Below are positions 44,738 through 53,626 of a stretch of 64,000 nt of DNA, in pieces; positions within the stretch are counted from its first letter, which is position 1; each line of letters begins with the position of its first letter. The notes beneath the pieces were generated by a model, which did not search any database, was not told where the DNA came from, and was given only the letters and a program-made list of their open reading frames with translations. The translations under genes and the position numbers were made by a program. The stretch is from Nocardia abscessus (GTDB lineage: Bacteria > Actinomycetota > Actinomycetes > Mycobacteriales > Mycobacteriaceae). Location of the stretch: contig NZ_JADLQO010000015.1 in the NCBI RefSeq assembly GCF_015477775.1, forward strand, positions 166,136-230,135, in the 5' to 3' direction.

Positions 44738-45040
44738 GTGGCCTTGTTCGCGGTGCTGTACTTCGTACTGTTCATCTTCTGGCTGTTGCTGATCAGCCGG
44801 GTGATCGTCGAGTTCATCCGTAGCTTTGCCCGAGACTGGCGTCCTACCGGTGTCGTGGTCGTCGTCCTCGAGGTGATCTTCACGATCACCGACCCTCCGG
44901 TGAAACTGCTGAGGCGGTTGATACCCCCGGTGTCGCTGGGCGGAATTCGCCTGGATCTGTCGATTATGGTCCTGCTTTTCATCGTCTTCATCCTGATGTC
45001 GATCGTGGGCAGGCTCGGGCAGCCGGTAGCTCCGGTGTGA
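44738..45040 (+). CDS. YggT-family membrane protein
   Basis: 100 aa with two membrane regions (LYFVLFIFWLLLISRVIVEFI and LSIMVLLFIVFILMSIV) and a conserved loop FTITDPPVKLLRRLIPPVSLGGIRLDLS. It is a conserved member of the sepF-wag31 block with an uncharacterised role at the membrane. GTG 44738 is the start; a 90-base gap separates it from sepF. Confidence 0.9.
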   Translation: MALFAVLYFVLFIFWLLLISRVIVEFIRSFARDWRPTGVVVVVLEVIFTITDPPVKLLRRLIPPVSLGGIRLDLSIMVLLFIVFILMSIVGRLGQPVAPV

Positions 45041-45109
45041 CAGAATGGGCCGAGAAGACAGCTTGCTAGATCTGCTAGATCTCCAAAAGACGCGTGAAGG
45101 GATCCTTCC

Positions 45110-45967
45110 ATGCCGCTGACCCCAGCCGATGTGCACAACGTCGCGTTCAGCAAACCGCCGATCGGGAAGCGCGGCTACAACGAGGATGAAGTCGACGCGT
45201 TCCTGGATCTCGTCGAGCAGGAGCTCTCGCGTCTGATCGAGGAGAACGCGGATCTGCGCCAGCGGGTCGCCGAACTCGACGCGGAACTGGCCGATGCCAA
45301 GAAGAACCGTGGTCCCGGCGTGGTGAACGCCGTGAAACCGCCGGTCCCGCAGGCTCCGCCGCCGCAGCCGGAACCGATCAAGCCCCCGGTTCCCGCCGCG
45401 CCGCCCGCCCCGATGCCCGCCGCGCCGGTGGCCAAGGACGCACCCGGTGCGGACGCGAACCTGCAGGCGGCCAAGGTGCTCAGCCTCGCCCAGGAGATGG
45501 CGGATCGGCTGACCAGCGACGCCAAGGCCGAAGCGGAGAGTTTGCTGTCGAATGCCCGGGCGAATTCCGAGCGACTGGTCGGAGACGCCAGGACACGGTC
45601 GGAGGCCATGATCGCCGACGCCCGCCAGAAGTCGGACGCGATGCTGTCGGACGCGCAGACCCGCTCGGACAGCCAGCTGCGTCAGGCCAAGGAGAAGGCC
45701 GACGCGCTGCAGGCGGACGCCGAGCGCAAGCACACCGAGATCATGGCGACCATCACTCAGCAGCGCAGCGTGCTGGAGAGCCGGATCGAGCAGCTCAAGA
45801 CGTTCGAGCGGGAGTACCGGGTGCGGTTGAAGTCGTATCTGGAGTCGCAGCTCGAGGAGCTGGAGAACCGTGGCTCGGCCGTTCCGGTCGACGGCGGCGA
45901 AGCCTTCGCGGATGCCAACACGGCGAACAACCTGGCACCGGCCTCGTTCGCCAAGGGCGGCAAGTAA
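45110..45967 (+). CDS. wag31: DivIVA/Wag31 polar growth scaffold
   Basis: 285 aa. The N-terminal DivIVA domain (LTPADVHNVAFSKPPIGKRGYNEDEVDAFLDLVEQEL) binds curved membrane. A Pro-rich linker (about residues 80-115) follows, then a long coiled coil with repeated DA-R-SDAM units and a C-terminal ESRIEQLKTFEREYR. It marks cell poles and directs tip growth in mycolata. Two copies of GCTAGATCT stand in tandem at 45065-45082, just before the ribosome-binding region. Confidence 0.96.
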   Translation: MPLTPADVHNVAFSKPPIGKRGYNEDEVDAFLDLVEQELSRLIEENADLRQRVAELDAELADAKKNRGPGVVNAVKPPVPQAPPPQPEPIKPPVPAAPPAPMPAAPVAKDAPGADANLQAAKVLSLAQEMADRLTSDAKAEAESLLSNARANSERLVGDARTRSEAMIADARQKSDAMLSDAQTRSDSQLRQAKEKADALQADAERKHTEIMATITQQRSVLESRIEQLKTFEREYRVRLKSYLESQLEELENRGSAVPVDGGEAFADANTANNLAPASFAKGGK

Positions 45968-46044
45968 CGCGCCGCGCCCCAGCACAGCAGTTCGCATACC
46001 GTTAGAGGAACTGTCGAGCCGCCCGGCATGCCTTGGGGGTCACC

Positions 46045-46245
46045 ATGCTCGTCTTGACACTCGTCCTTGCCGCGATCGGCTTCGCCCTGCTCGTGGCCGC
46101 GCTCACGACCGGATCGGTGATCTGGGCGTGGGGCTGCATCGTGGTGTGCGTCATCGGTGCGATGCTCTTGCTGGTGAGCGCCTTGTCCATGCGGAGTCCG
46201 GATGGTGATGCTCCGCCGCCTCCCGGTCGTCATGCCAAACGGTGA
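46045..46245 (+). CDS. Small two-helix membrane protein
   Basis: 66 aa: two hydrophobic helices (LVLTLVLAAIGFALLVAALTT and IWAWGCIVVCVIGAMLLLVSAL) and a short Pro-rich basic tail. It is often found after wag31 in mycolata; no known function. ATG 46045 follows GGGGGT; an in-frame TTG at 46033 is less likely. Confidence 0.75.
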   Translation: MLVLTLVLAAIGFALLVAALTTGSVIWAWGCIVVCVIGAMLLLVSALSMRSPDGDAPPPPGRHAKR

Positions 46246-46303
46246 AGGCGTCCGCACCGGCCGAGCGCTGACCCGCCTCCTCAAATGAGTTGACCGCTAC
46301 GGC

Positions 46304-46535
46304 TAGAATCAAACATGAACACGGCGTCGATCCGGCTATCACCGGGGAGTCTTCGGAAGAACGGCGGCTCGGCCTTCGGGGCGGGCGCTCAGTAGAACCG
46401 AACGGGTGAGCCCGTCACAGCTCGTGAACGAGAGGTCCGGTGTTCGCCACGCCGGACAAGCGGGGTGGTACCGCGGTTTCGGCGCACCGGGCGCCGTCAT
46501 CGTCCCCGTGCCAACGAACACGGCACGAGGAGACG
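46304..46535 (+). promoter_or_regulatory. T-box riboswitch of ileS with its promoter
   Basis: A -10 box TAGAAT lies at 46304-46309. The transcript then shows a specifier loop with the isoleucine codon ATC (46338-46340, in GGCTATCACCGG), AGTCTTCGGAAGAAC, and the T-box core GGGGTGGTACCGCGG (46462-46476), whose TGGT bulge would pair with the uncharged tRNA end. No terminator follows. A C-rich segment at 46501-46510 can pair imperfectly with the Shine-Dalgarno region at 46524-46535, so control is probably translational, as in other actinobacterial ileS leaders. Confidence 0.85.
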
Positions 46536-46543
46536 CATCCGCC

Positions 46544-49500
46544 ATGGCGGACCACACTTCCAGCAACAGCGCGTACCCGCGCGTCGACCTGAGCGTCGGC
46601 AACGGGGCGTCGTTCCCCGAGATGGAGCGCCGCGTGCTCGACGCATGGGCGGCCGCCGACACCTTCCGCACCAGCATCGAAAACCGTTCCGGCGCAGCGG
46701 AGTTCGTCTTCTACGACGGACCGCCCTTTGCCAACGGTCTGCCGCATTACGGACATTTGCTCACCGGATACGTCAAGGACCTCGTTCCGCGTTTCCAGAC
46801 CATGCGCGGCAAGCGGGTCGAACGGCGATTCGGTTGGGACTGCCATGGATTGCCCGCGGAAATCGAAGCCGAAAAGCAGCTCGGTATCACGGACAAATCA
46901 CAGATCGATGAGATGGGCCTCGCGGAATTCAACGCGGCCTGTAAATCGTCGGTGCTGCGCTACACCGGCGAATGGCGCGACTACGTGACGCGCCAGGCTC
47001 GCTGGGTCGACTTCGACAACGACTACAAGACGCTGGACACCGACTTCATGGAGTCGGTGATGTGGGCGTTCAAGTCGCTGTACGACAAAGGACTGATCTA
47101 TCAGGGCTTCCGGGTGCTGCCCTACAGCTGGTATGAGCAGACGCCGCTGTCGAATCAGGAAACCCGCCTCGACGACGCGTACAAGATGCGCCAGGACCCG
47201 GCGGTCACCGTCGACATGGCGTTGCGCGTGCCCGCGGAGCATCCGCTGCACGATCTCGACGGCGCCAACGCGCTGATCTGGACCACCACGCCGTGGACGC
47301 TGCCGTCGAACCTGGCGATCGCGGTGCACCCAGACGTCCGCTACGTGCACCTGCGCGCGGCCGATGGCAAGCGTTACCTGCTCGCGGCCGAACGTGTTTC
47401 GCACTACGCGCGGGAGTTCGGCGAGGACCCGCAGGTGCTCGGCGAGTTCGACGGCGCCGCCCTGGCCGGCCTGTCCTACGCGCCACCGTTCGACTTCTTC
47501 CTCGGCCACCCCAACGCGCACCGTGTGCTCAACGCCGACTACGTGACCACCGACTCCGGCACCGGGATCGTGCATCTGGCGCCTGCGTTCGGTGAGGAGG
47601 ACATGGACGTCGCCACGGCCAACGGCATCGAGCTGGTGCAGCCGCTGGATCCGGGCGGCAAGTTCACCTCGATGGTTCCGCCGTACGAGGGCCTGATGGT
47701 GTTCGACGCCAATCCGGTGATCATCAAGGATCTCAAGGCGGCCGGAAAGCTGTTGCGGCACGAGACGATCGAGCACTCCTATCCGCACAGCTGGCGTTCC
47801 GGGCAGCCGCTGATCTACATGGCGGTGCCCTCCTGGTTCGTCGCGGTCACCAAGTTCCGTGAGCGGATGGTCGAGCTGAACAAGCAGATCACCTGGGTGC
47901 CCGAGCACATCCGCGACGGCCAGTTCGGCAAGTGGCTGGAAGGCGCGCGGGACTGGAACATCAGCCGCAACCGCTACTGGGGCAGCCCGATCCCGGTGTG
48001 GCTGTCCGACGATCCGGCCTATCCGCGCGTCGACGTGTACGGCTCGCTGGACGAGCTGGAGCGCGACTTCGGTGTGCGCCCGGCCGATCTGCACCGCCCG
48101 ATGATCGACGAGCTCACCCGGCCGAATCCCGACGACCCGACCGGCAAGTCGACCATGCGCCGGGTTCCGGAGGTGCTCGACTGCTGGTTCGAATCCGGAT
48201 CGATGCCGTATGCCCAGGTGCACTACCCGTTCGAGAACAAGGAGTGGTTCGACAGCCACTTCCCCGGCGATTTCATCGTCGAGTACAACGGGCAGACCCG
48301 CGGCTGGTTCTACACGCTGCACGTGCTGGCGACGGCGCTCTTCGATTCCCCGGCTTTCAAGACCGTTGCCGCGCACGGCATCGTGCTCGGCGACGACGGC
48401 CTGAAGATGAGCAAGTCCAAGGGCAACTACCCGGACGTCAACGAAGTGTTCGACCGGGACGGCTCGGACGCGATGCGCTGGTTCCTGATGAGCTCGCCGA
48501 TCCTGCGCGGCGGCAATCTCATCGTCACCGAGCGCGGCATCCGCGAAGGAGTGAGCCACGCGCTGCGGCCGCTGTGGAACGCGTGGACCTTCCTGCAGCT
48601 GTACGCCTCGAAGCCGGGGGTGTGGCGCACGGATTCGCCGCATGTGCTCGATCGCTACATCCTGGCGAAGCTGGCGCGAACCAGGGACGTCATCACCGCG
48701 GCGCTGGAGGCCTACGACATCGCGGGCGCATGCGAGGAACTGCGCTCGTTCGCCGACGCGCTGACCAATTGGTACGTGCGGCGGTCGCGGTCGCGGTTCT
48801 GGAGCGAGGACCGCGACGCGGTGGACACCTTGCACACGGTGCTCGAGGTGGTCACCCGGCTGGCGGCGCCGTTGCTGCCGCTGATCACCGAGGTGATCTG
48901 GCGCGGGCTGACCGGCGGCGACTCGGTGCACGTGGCCGACTGGCCGAAGGAGGGTGAACTGCCGGACGATCCGGAGCTGGTCGCCGCCATGGACGAGGTA
49001 CGCGTGGTGTGCTCGACGGTGCTGAGCCTGCGGAAGGCGCAGAACCTGCGGGTGCGGCTGCCGCTGGCCGAGGTCACCATCGCGGCGGCCGACGCCGAGC
49101 GGCTGGCGCAGTTCGCCGACATCGTGGCCGACGAGGTCAACGTCAAGAAGGTGGACCTGACCACCGACGTGGACTCGCACGGCCGGTTCGAGCTGGTGGT
49201 CAATGCCCGCGCCGCGGGGCCGCGCCTGGGCAAGGACGTGCAGACGGTGATCAAGGCGGTGAAGGCCGGGGAGTGGTCCGAGGACGTCGACGGCACCGTC
49301 CGGGCGGCCGGAATCGCCCTGCTGCCCGAGGAGTACACCCAGCGCCTGGTCGCCGCCGAACCCGAGTCGACCGCGGCGCTGCCCGGTAACGCGGGTCTCG
49401 TGGTGCTGAATTCGGTGGTCACCGAGGAACTGGAGGCCGAGGGCTGGGCGCGGGATCTGATCCGCGACCTCCAGGAGACCAGGAAGTCCGCCGGGCTGGA

Positions 49501-49678
49501 CGTTTCCGACCGCATCACCGTGGTCCTGGACGTGCCCGCGGACCGGGCCGCGTGGGCCGAGACCCATCGCGACCTGATCGCGGGCGAAATCCTCGCGACC
49601 ACGCTGATCTTCGGCGACGCGGGGCCGGGGGCCGCCGATCTGGTCGGCGGCGTGCGGGCGAGGATCGCCAAAGCCTGA
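46544..49678 (+). CDS. ileS: Isoleucyl-tRNA synthetase
   Basis: Class I synthetase charging tRNA-Ile, 1044 aa. HIGH appears as H68-Y-G-H71 in PPFANGLPHYGHLLTGYVKD, and KMSKS is intact at residues 621-625. The editing domain (IWTTTPWTLPSNLAI) and a long C-terminal extension are present. Length and the HYGH version resemble the type-2 IleRS seen in mycobacteria, a class often less sensitive to mupirocin. ATG 46544 follows CGAGGAGA. It is transcribed behind a T-box leader responding to uncharged tRNA-Ile. Confidence 0.97.
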   Translation: MADHTSSNSAYPRVDLSVGNGASFPEMERRVLDAWAAADTFRTSIENRSGAAEFVFYDGPPFANGLPHYGHLLTGYVKDLVPRFQTMRGKRVERRFGWDCHGLPAEIEAEKQLGITDKSQIDEMGLAEFNAACKSSVLRYTGEWRDYVTRQARWVDFDNDYKTLDTDFMESVMWAFKSLYDKGLIYQGFRVLPYSWYEQTPLSNQETRLDDAYKMRQDPAVTVDMALRVPAEHPLHDLDGANALIWTTTPWTLPSNLAIAVHPDVRYVHLRAADGKRYLLAAERVSHYAREFGEDPQVLGEFDGAALAGLSYAPPFDFFLGHPNAHRVLNADYVTTDSGTGIVHLAPAFGEEDMDVATANGIELVQPLDPGGKFTSMVPPYEGLMVFDANPVIIKDLKAAGKLLRHETIEHSYPHSWRSGQPLIYMAVPSWFVAVTKFRERMVELNKQITWVPEHIRDGQFGKWLEGARDWNISRNRYWGSPIPVWLSDDPAYPRVDVYGSLDELERDFGVRPADLHRPMIDELTRPNPDDPTGKSTMRRVPEVLDCWFESGSMPYAQVHYPFENKEWFDSHFPGDFIVEYNGQTRGWFYTLHVLATALFDSPAFKTVAAHGIVLGDDGLKMSKSKGNYPDVNEVFDRDGSDAMRWFLMSSPILRGGNLIVTERGIREGVSHALRPLWNAWTFLQLYASKPGVWRTDSPHVLDRYILAKLARTRDVITAALEAYDIAGACEELRSFADALTNWYVRRSRSRFWSEDRDAVDTLHTVLEVVTRLAAPLLPLITEVIWRGLTGGDSVHVADWPKEGELPDDPELVAAMDEVRVVCSTVLSLRKAQNLRVRLPLAEVTIAAADAERLAQFADIVADEVNVKKVDLTTDVDSHGRFELVVNARAAGPRLGKDVQTVIKAVKAGEWSEDVDGTVRAAGIALLPEEYTQRLVAAEPESTAALPGNAGLVVLNSVVTEELEAEGWARDLIRDLQETRKSAGLDVSDRITVVLDVPADRAAWAETHRDLIAGEILATTLIFGDAGPGAADLVGGVRARIAKA

Positions 49679-49696
49679 GCGCCGGATACCGAGCGA

Positions 49697-49728
49697 GCCG
49701 GGGCGGGACCGAACGGTCCCGCCCCGGC
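49697..49728 (+). terminator. ileS terminator hairpin
   Basis: Perfect 14-bp stem GCCGGGGCGGGACC with a GAAC loop and its exact complement, 18 bases after the stop; no T-run. Confidence 0.8.
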
Positions 49729-49834
49729 TGCTGTTCCGAGCGGCCACCGCGCCGCACGTTTCCGGCCCACCGACGCCGTCCACTCGACGTCGTCGGTCGA
49801 ACTCACTTCCCGAGAGCGTCAACGGCACTCAGTG

Positions 49835-49852
49835 TAGTGACATAGATCACAT
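49835..49852 (+). promoter_or_regulatory. CRP/GlxR-type binding site upstream of the NlpC/P60 gene
   Basis: TAGTGACATAGATCACAT contains GTGA-N6-TCAC, the palindrome recognised by CRP/GlxR-type cAMP regulators. It lies about 255 bases before the hydrolase GTG. The remaining interval to 50105 has no gene; its AT content is higher than its surroundings, and a structured leader is possible, but I could not match it to a known riboswitch. Confidence 0.6.
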
Positions 49853-50105
49853 GCTGAGAATTTGCTGATTCCCGACAATTCGCCGAAATGCCAGGCACAA
49901 TCTGCGATGTCGCTGCTGTTGCCCAGGTGATATCTGGGGGCGGCAGTTCCTCTTTCTGGCATGTCTTACTGGGAAATCGGCCGTGTCGGTAACGCGTCCG
50001 GCGCGGGTGGCTGCGGTTTCACATCGATGACCGCTGCTGATGCCATGTGTTAGCCAGGCCGCCGATCGGTGGCCAGTCAACCGCGCCCATGGAAGGGGCG
50101 AGTAC

Positions 50106-50657
50106 GTGCCGAGAAAATCGTTGCACCGCATCGCGCTCGGATTCCTGCTATCGACCATCGCCATCCTCCTGCTCGCTGGACCCACCTGGGCCGACACCGG
50201 CAGCGCCTCCGGCAGCGGGCCGGGCAGCGCCTCCTCCGGTTCGGCCTCGGGCAGCGGTCCCGGCGGTGAATCCGGCAGCGCCAGCGGCTCGGCCGCTTTG
50301 CCGGTGCCCAGTGTGTTCGGCCTCGGCGCGCTCGCCGCGGCGACCACGCAGATCGGCAAGCCCTACGAATGGGGCGGGACCGGCCCCTCCAGCTGGGACT
50401 GCTCGGGCCTCGTGCAGTGGGCGTACCGCCAGGTCGGAGTGAGCATTCCGCGGACCACCTGGCAGCAGGCGAAGGCGGGCACGCCGGTTCCGCGGGCCTC
50501 CTTGTCGCCCGGCGACGTGGTCGTGCTGAACAGCGACGGCTCGCACGTCGGCATCTATGCGGGGGGCGGACAGGTGCTCAACGCGTACGACTGGGGTGTA
50601 CCGGTCGGGTTCACCCCACTTAGCGAATTCGACATCTACGCCATCCGCCGCTTCTGA
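50106..50657 (+). CDS. Secreted NlpC/P60 peptidoglycan endopeptidase
   Basis: 183 aa. A Sec signal (ALGFLLSTIAILLLAGPTWA) is followed by a Gly/Ser-rich low-complexity spacer (residues about 30-63) and an NlpC/P60 domain. The catalytic Cys99 is in DCSGLVQWAY and the His in DGSHVGIY. It cleaves D-Glu-DAP-type bonds in cell-wall peptides (RipA/RipB-like catalytic domain without extra modules). GTG 50106 follows AAGGGGCG. The CRP-like site upstream suggests control by cAMP or growth state. Confidence 0.9.
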   Translation: MPRKSLHRIALGFLLSTIAILLLAGPTWADTGSASGSGPGSASSGSASGSGPGGESGSASGSAALPVPSVFGLGALAAATTQIGKPYEWGGTGPSSWDCSGLVQWAYRQVGVSIPRTTWQQAKAGTPVPRASLSPGDVVVLNSDGSHVGIYAGGGQVLNAYDWGVPVGFTPLSEFDIYAIRRF

Positions 50658-50721
50658 GCGGGCACCGGCCGGGGAAGTGCCGGTGCGCGACGGGACGAGA
50701 TCGTGACTCACGCACGATGAC

Positions 50722-50756
50722 AGCGGCCCCGATCCGCGAACGCGATCGGGGCCGCT
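50722..50756. terminator. Bidirectional terminator between convergent NlpC/P60 gene and galU
   Basis: AGCGGCCCCGATC and GATCGGGGCCGCT form a perfect 13-bp stem around a 9-base loop, between two converging genes. A second, shorter hairpin (GCACCGGC/GCCGGTGC) lies at about 50660-50685. Confidence 0.7.
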
Positions 50757-50816
50757 CGGTGCTCGTCGGTCGAACTGGACGACGTCTGGCAGCTGCGGTC
50801 GTGGCCCTGGTTCCGG

Positions 50817-51704
50817 TCAGGCGTCGAGGTCCTCGGCGAGGGTGCGCAGCAGCGGACTGTACTGCGGATGCGCCAAGGCCGAGGCGAACTGGGCGACCAG
50901 GTAGTCGGCCGGGTTGCCGGTGTCGTACCACCGCCCGCGGATCACCTGGCCGAACACCGGATTGGCGGCCGCGTACACGTTGATCGCGTCGGTGAGGTAC
51001 ACCTCGCCGGTGCGGTGCTCGTACCACGCTTCGGTCTGCGTGCGCAGCTCCTCGATGATGCCGGGAGTGACGACGTAGCCGCCGATCGCGGCGAAGGACG
51101 ACGGCGCGTCCTTCGGCTTCGGCTTCTCCCGCAGTCCGGTGATGCGCAGCAGGCCGTTGCCTTGGTCGTCGGCCACCACCGGCACGCCGTAGCGCTGCGA
51201 CTCGGACGGGTCCATCGGCATCAGCGCGAGGACGGGGGCCCCGGTGGCCTCGTAGGCGTCGATGAGCTGCTGGGCGCGCGGCACCTCGGCGACGAACACG
51301 TCGTCCGGCCACAGCACCAGCATCGGCTCGTCGCCCAGATTGCGGGCGGCGTTGAGCACCGGGGTGCCGTTGCCGTACGGCCCGTGCTGGTCGAGGTAGG
51401 TGATGTGGCCGAGCCGGGACAGCTCGCCCACTTCCTCGACCGCGTCGGCGAAGGCGGTCTTGCCGTCCGCGCGCAACTGGGCCACCAGCGCGGGGTTGGG
51501 ACGGAAGTGGTCCTGGATCAATGATTTTCCGCCGCTGACCACGATGGTGATGTCGGTGATGCCCGAAGCGACCAGCTCGCGGACCGTGTGCTCGATCACC
51601 GGCTTGTCACCGACCGGCAGCATCTCCTTCGGGATGGCCTTGGTCAGCGGAAGCAGCCGGGAGCCGATACCAGCGGCCGGGATGACGGCCTTGCGGATAT
51701 TCAT
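50817..51704 (-). CDS. galU: UTP--glucose-1-phosphate uridylyltransferase
   Basis: Makes UDP-glucose for polysaccharides and glycolipids. 295 aa. KAVIPAAGIGSRLLPLTKAIPKEMLPV is the nucleotide-binding start, IEHTVRELVASGI follows, and GTGEVYLTDAIN-like EVYLTDAINVYAA and GRWYDTGNPADYL are GalU motifs. ATG 51704 is chosen over an upstream in-frame ATG at 51716 because the family begins at MNIRKAVIPAAG. Confidence 0.95.
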   Translation of the reverse strand: MNIRKAVIPAAGIGSRLLPLTKAIPKEMLPVGDKPVIEHTVRELVASGITDITIVVSGGKSLIQDHFRPNPALVAQLRADGKTAFADAVEEVGELSRLGHITYLDQHGPYGNGTPVLNAARNLGDEPMLVLWPDDVFVAEVPRAQQLIDAYEATGAPVLALMPMDPSESQRYGVPVVADDQGNGLLRITGLREKPKPKDAPSSFAAIGGYVVTPGIIEELRTQTEAWYEHRTGEVYLTDAINVYAAANPVFGQVIRGRWYDTGNPADYLVAQFASALAHPQYSPLLRTLAEDLDA

Positions 51705-51942
51705 GAGTCCGATCATCACATATCGGACCGCCAGTCCAGCTCTGTCCCCGCGGTACGTCGGCGGTTGTTTCAGGACTGTGCAGTACACGGTGCGGCGCGG
51801 AAAAGGGCAGATCAAGGCCACCGCGGCGGACCGGAAGGCGCTTCGGGGACCGAACGCGGCAGGCGCCGATACCGGCAGGGAACCGACAGCTAGCGCACAG
51901 CCACCGCGTCACCGCCTGCCCCGAGCTGTCGGTGGACGGGCG

Positions 51943-51948
51943 TACATT
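51943..51948 (+). promoter_or_regulatory. -10 element of a leaderless dinB promoter
   Basis: TACATT lies 6 bases before the dinB GTG. No LexA-type palindrome was found in the 250-base gap between galU and dinB. Confidence 0.5.
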
Positions 51949-51954
51949 GCAGCC

Positions 51955-53430
51955 GTGCGTACCGAGAAGCCGAGCGTCGAGCGCGCGCCCGCGGCGGCGA
52001 CCGGGATCGGCCCGCACGGCGACATCCCGGTGGGCAGGCAGCATCCTCCCGCCCTCGCCGACGCCGACAGCGCCGCCCGGCGCTGGGTGCTGCACATCGA
52101 TATGGACGCGTTCTTCGCTTCGGTCGAGCAGTTGACCCGGCCCACGTTGCGCGGCAGGCCGGTGCTGGTCGGGGGGACGGGCGGGCGCGGGGTGGTGGCC
52201 GGAGCCAGTTACGAGGCGCGGGTGTACGGCGCCCGCTCGGCGATGCCGATGCATCAGGCGCGCAGGCTGGTCGGTGTCGGCGCGGTGGTGGTGCCGCCGC
52301 GCGGGGCGGTCTACGGCGTGGTGAGCGGTCAGGTCTTCGACGCGCTGCGCGGCCGGATCCCGGTGCTGGAGACACTGTCGTTCGACGAGGCGTTCGGCGA
52401 ACCGGCCGAGCTGGCCGGCGCGACGGTGGCGCAGGTGCACGCGTTCTGCGAGGAACTGCGCGCGGTGGTGCGGGAACGGACCGGGTTGACCGCCTCGGTG
52501 GGCGCGGGCACCGGAAAGCAACTGGCGAAGATCGCCTCCGGCTTGGCCAAACCCGATGGAATCCGGGTCATCTCGCCGATCGAGCAGCCCCGTCTGCTCG
52601 CGGGTCTTCCGGTGCGCAAGCTGTGGGGGATCGGGCCGGTCGCGGAGAGCAGGTTGCGCTCCCTCGGCATCGAGACCGTCGGCGCCTTCGCCGCTCTGCC
52701 GGAATCGGAGGCGATGTCGATCCTCGGCGGCAGCGTGGGCGCGGCGCTGCACCGGCTGGCCCGCGGCATCGATGACCGCCCGGTCGCCGAACGCACCGAA
52801 GCGAAACAGATCAGTGCCGAGACCACGTACGAAACCGACATCGTCAGTCTCGACCAGCTGCGCCCGGCCATCGAGGACATGGCCGCCGCGGCGCACCGTC
52901 GCCTGACCGGTGACGGCCGGGCGGCCCGCACGGTGGTGCTCAAACTGAAGAAGTCCGATATGACCATCGTCACCCGTTCCTTCACGCTGCCCTACGCCAC
53001 CGAGGACCTGGCCACGCTCGCCGCCGCCGCGCAGCGGTCGGCGCTCGACCCGAGGGAACTCGGGCCGATCCGGCTCGTCGGGGTCGGCTACGGCGGCCTG
53101 TCCACTGTCCGCCAGGAGTCGCTGTTCCCCGAACTCGATCGCGGCCCGGCCGTCGCGAGCGCCGAATCGGAACCGGAGCCGGAACCGGCGCTGCCCGCCG
53201 ACCTCGGCGAGCCCTCGCACACCGTCGCGCCCGCGCTGCCCGTCGCCGTCTGGCATCCCGGCATGGATGTGACACATCCCGAGCACGGCCACGGCTGGGT
53301 GCAGGGCGCCGGGCACGGTGTCGTGACCGTGCGCTTCGAAACCCGTTCCACCGGCCCGGGTCCCGCGCGCACCTTCGCCGCCGACGATGCGGCGCTGACC
53401 CGGGCCGATCCGCTGGGTAGTCTGCTCTGA
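51955..53430 (+). CDS. dinB: DNA polymerase IV (Y-family)
   Basis: Translesion polymerase of 491 aa. The catalytic core starts at HIDMDAFFASVEQ (near residue 49) after a 45-residue disordered head. SYEARVYGARSAMPMHQA is the finger region, and the second acidic pair is in LSFDEAFGE, with Ala where most DinB proteins have Ser or Tyr. The helix-hairpin-helix and little-finger domains follow. After the core comes a linker and a roughly 60-residue tail (PGMDVTHPEHGHGWVQGAGHGVVTVRFE), as in mycobacterial DinB. No canonical beta-clamp motif was confirmed. Confidence 0.92.
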   Translation: MRTEKPSVERAPAAATGIGPHGDIPVGRQHPPALADADSAARRWVLHIDMDAFFASVEQLTRPTLRGRPVLVGGTGGRGVVAGASYEARVYGARSAMPMHQARRLVGVGAVVVPPRGAVYGVVSGQVFDALRGRIPVLETLSFDEAFGEPAELAGATVAQVHAFCEELRAVVRERTGLTASVGAGTGKQLAKIASGLAKPDGIRVISPIEQPRLLAGLPVRKLWGIGPVAESRLRSLGIETVGAFAALPESEAMSILGGSVGAALHRLARGIDDRPVAERTEAKQISAETTYETDIVSLDQLRPAIEDMAAAAHRRLTGDGRAARTVVLKLKKSDMTIVTRSFTLPYATEDLATLAAAAQRSALDPRELGPIRLVGVGYGGLSTVRQESLFPELDRGPAVASAESEPEPEPALPADLGEPSHTVAPALPVAVWHPGMDVTHPEHGHGWVQGAGHGVVTVRFETRSTGPGPARTFAADDAALTRADPLGSLL

Positions 53431-53626
53431 CGCGGCCGCGCCGACGGCTCGACATACCCCCGCCCGACGCGTACGTTCGCTGCCGACGACATTCGTCGGT
53501 TCCGTGTGGATCCGGGCGCCGCCGCCCGGTGCCGGTAGCCTGGGACCTCGTGCAGCGCCGCCGGTTCGGGTGGCGGCTGCCACGGTGGAACCCGACACGC
53601 ACCTCTCGAACGCAAAGGACGAGCAG

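Noticed and set aside
46290..46295. TTGACC as the -35 box of the ileS promoter
   Set aside because: Only 8 bases separate it from the TAGAAT -10, so it cannot be the matching -35.
46898..49828. 976-codon ORF antisense to ileS
   Set aside because: High GC leaves the opposite strand open. The translation is His/Arg/Gln-rich without any domain, while ileS on the plus strand is complete.
49853..50105. c-di-AMP (ydaO-type) riboswitch before the NlpC/P60 gene
   Set aside because: Expected from relatives, but I could not find the conserved ydaO blocks in order.
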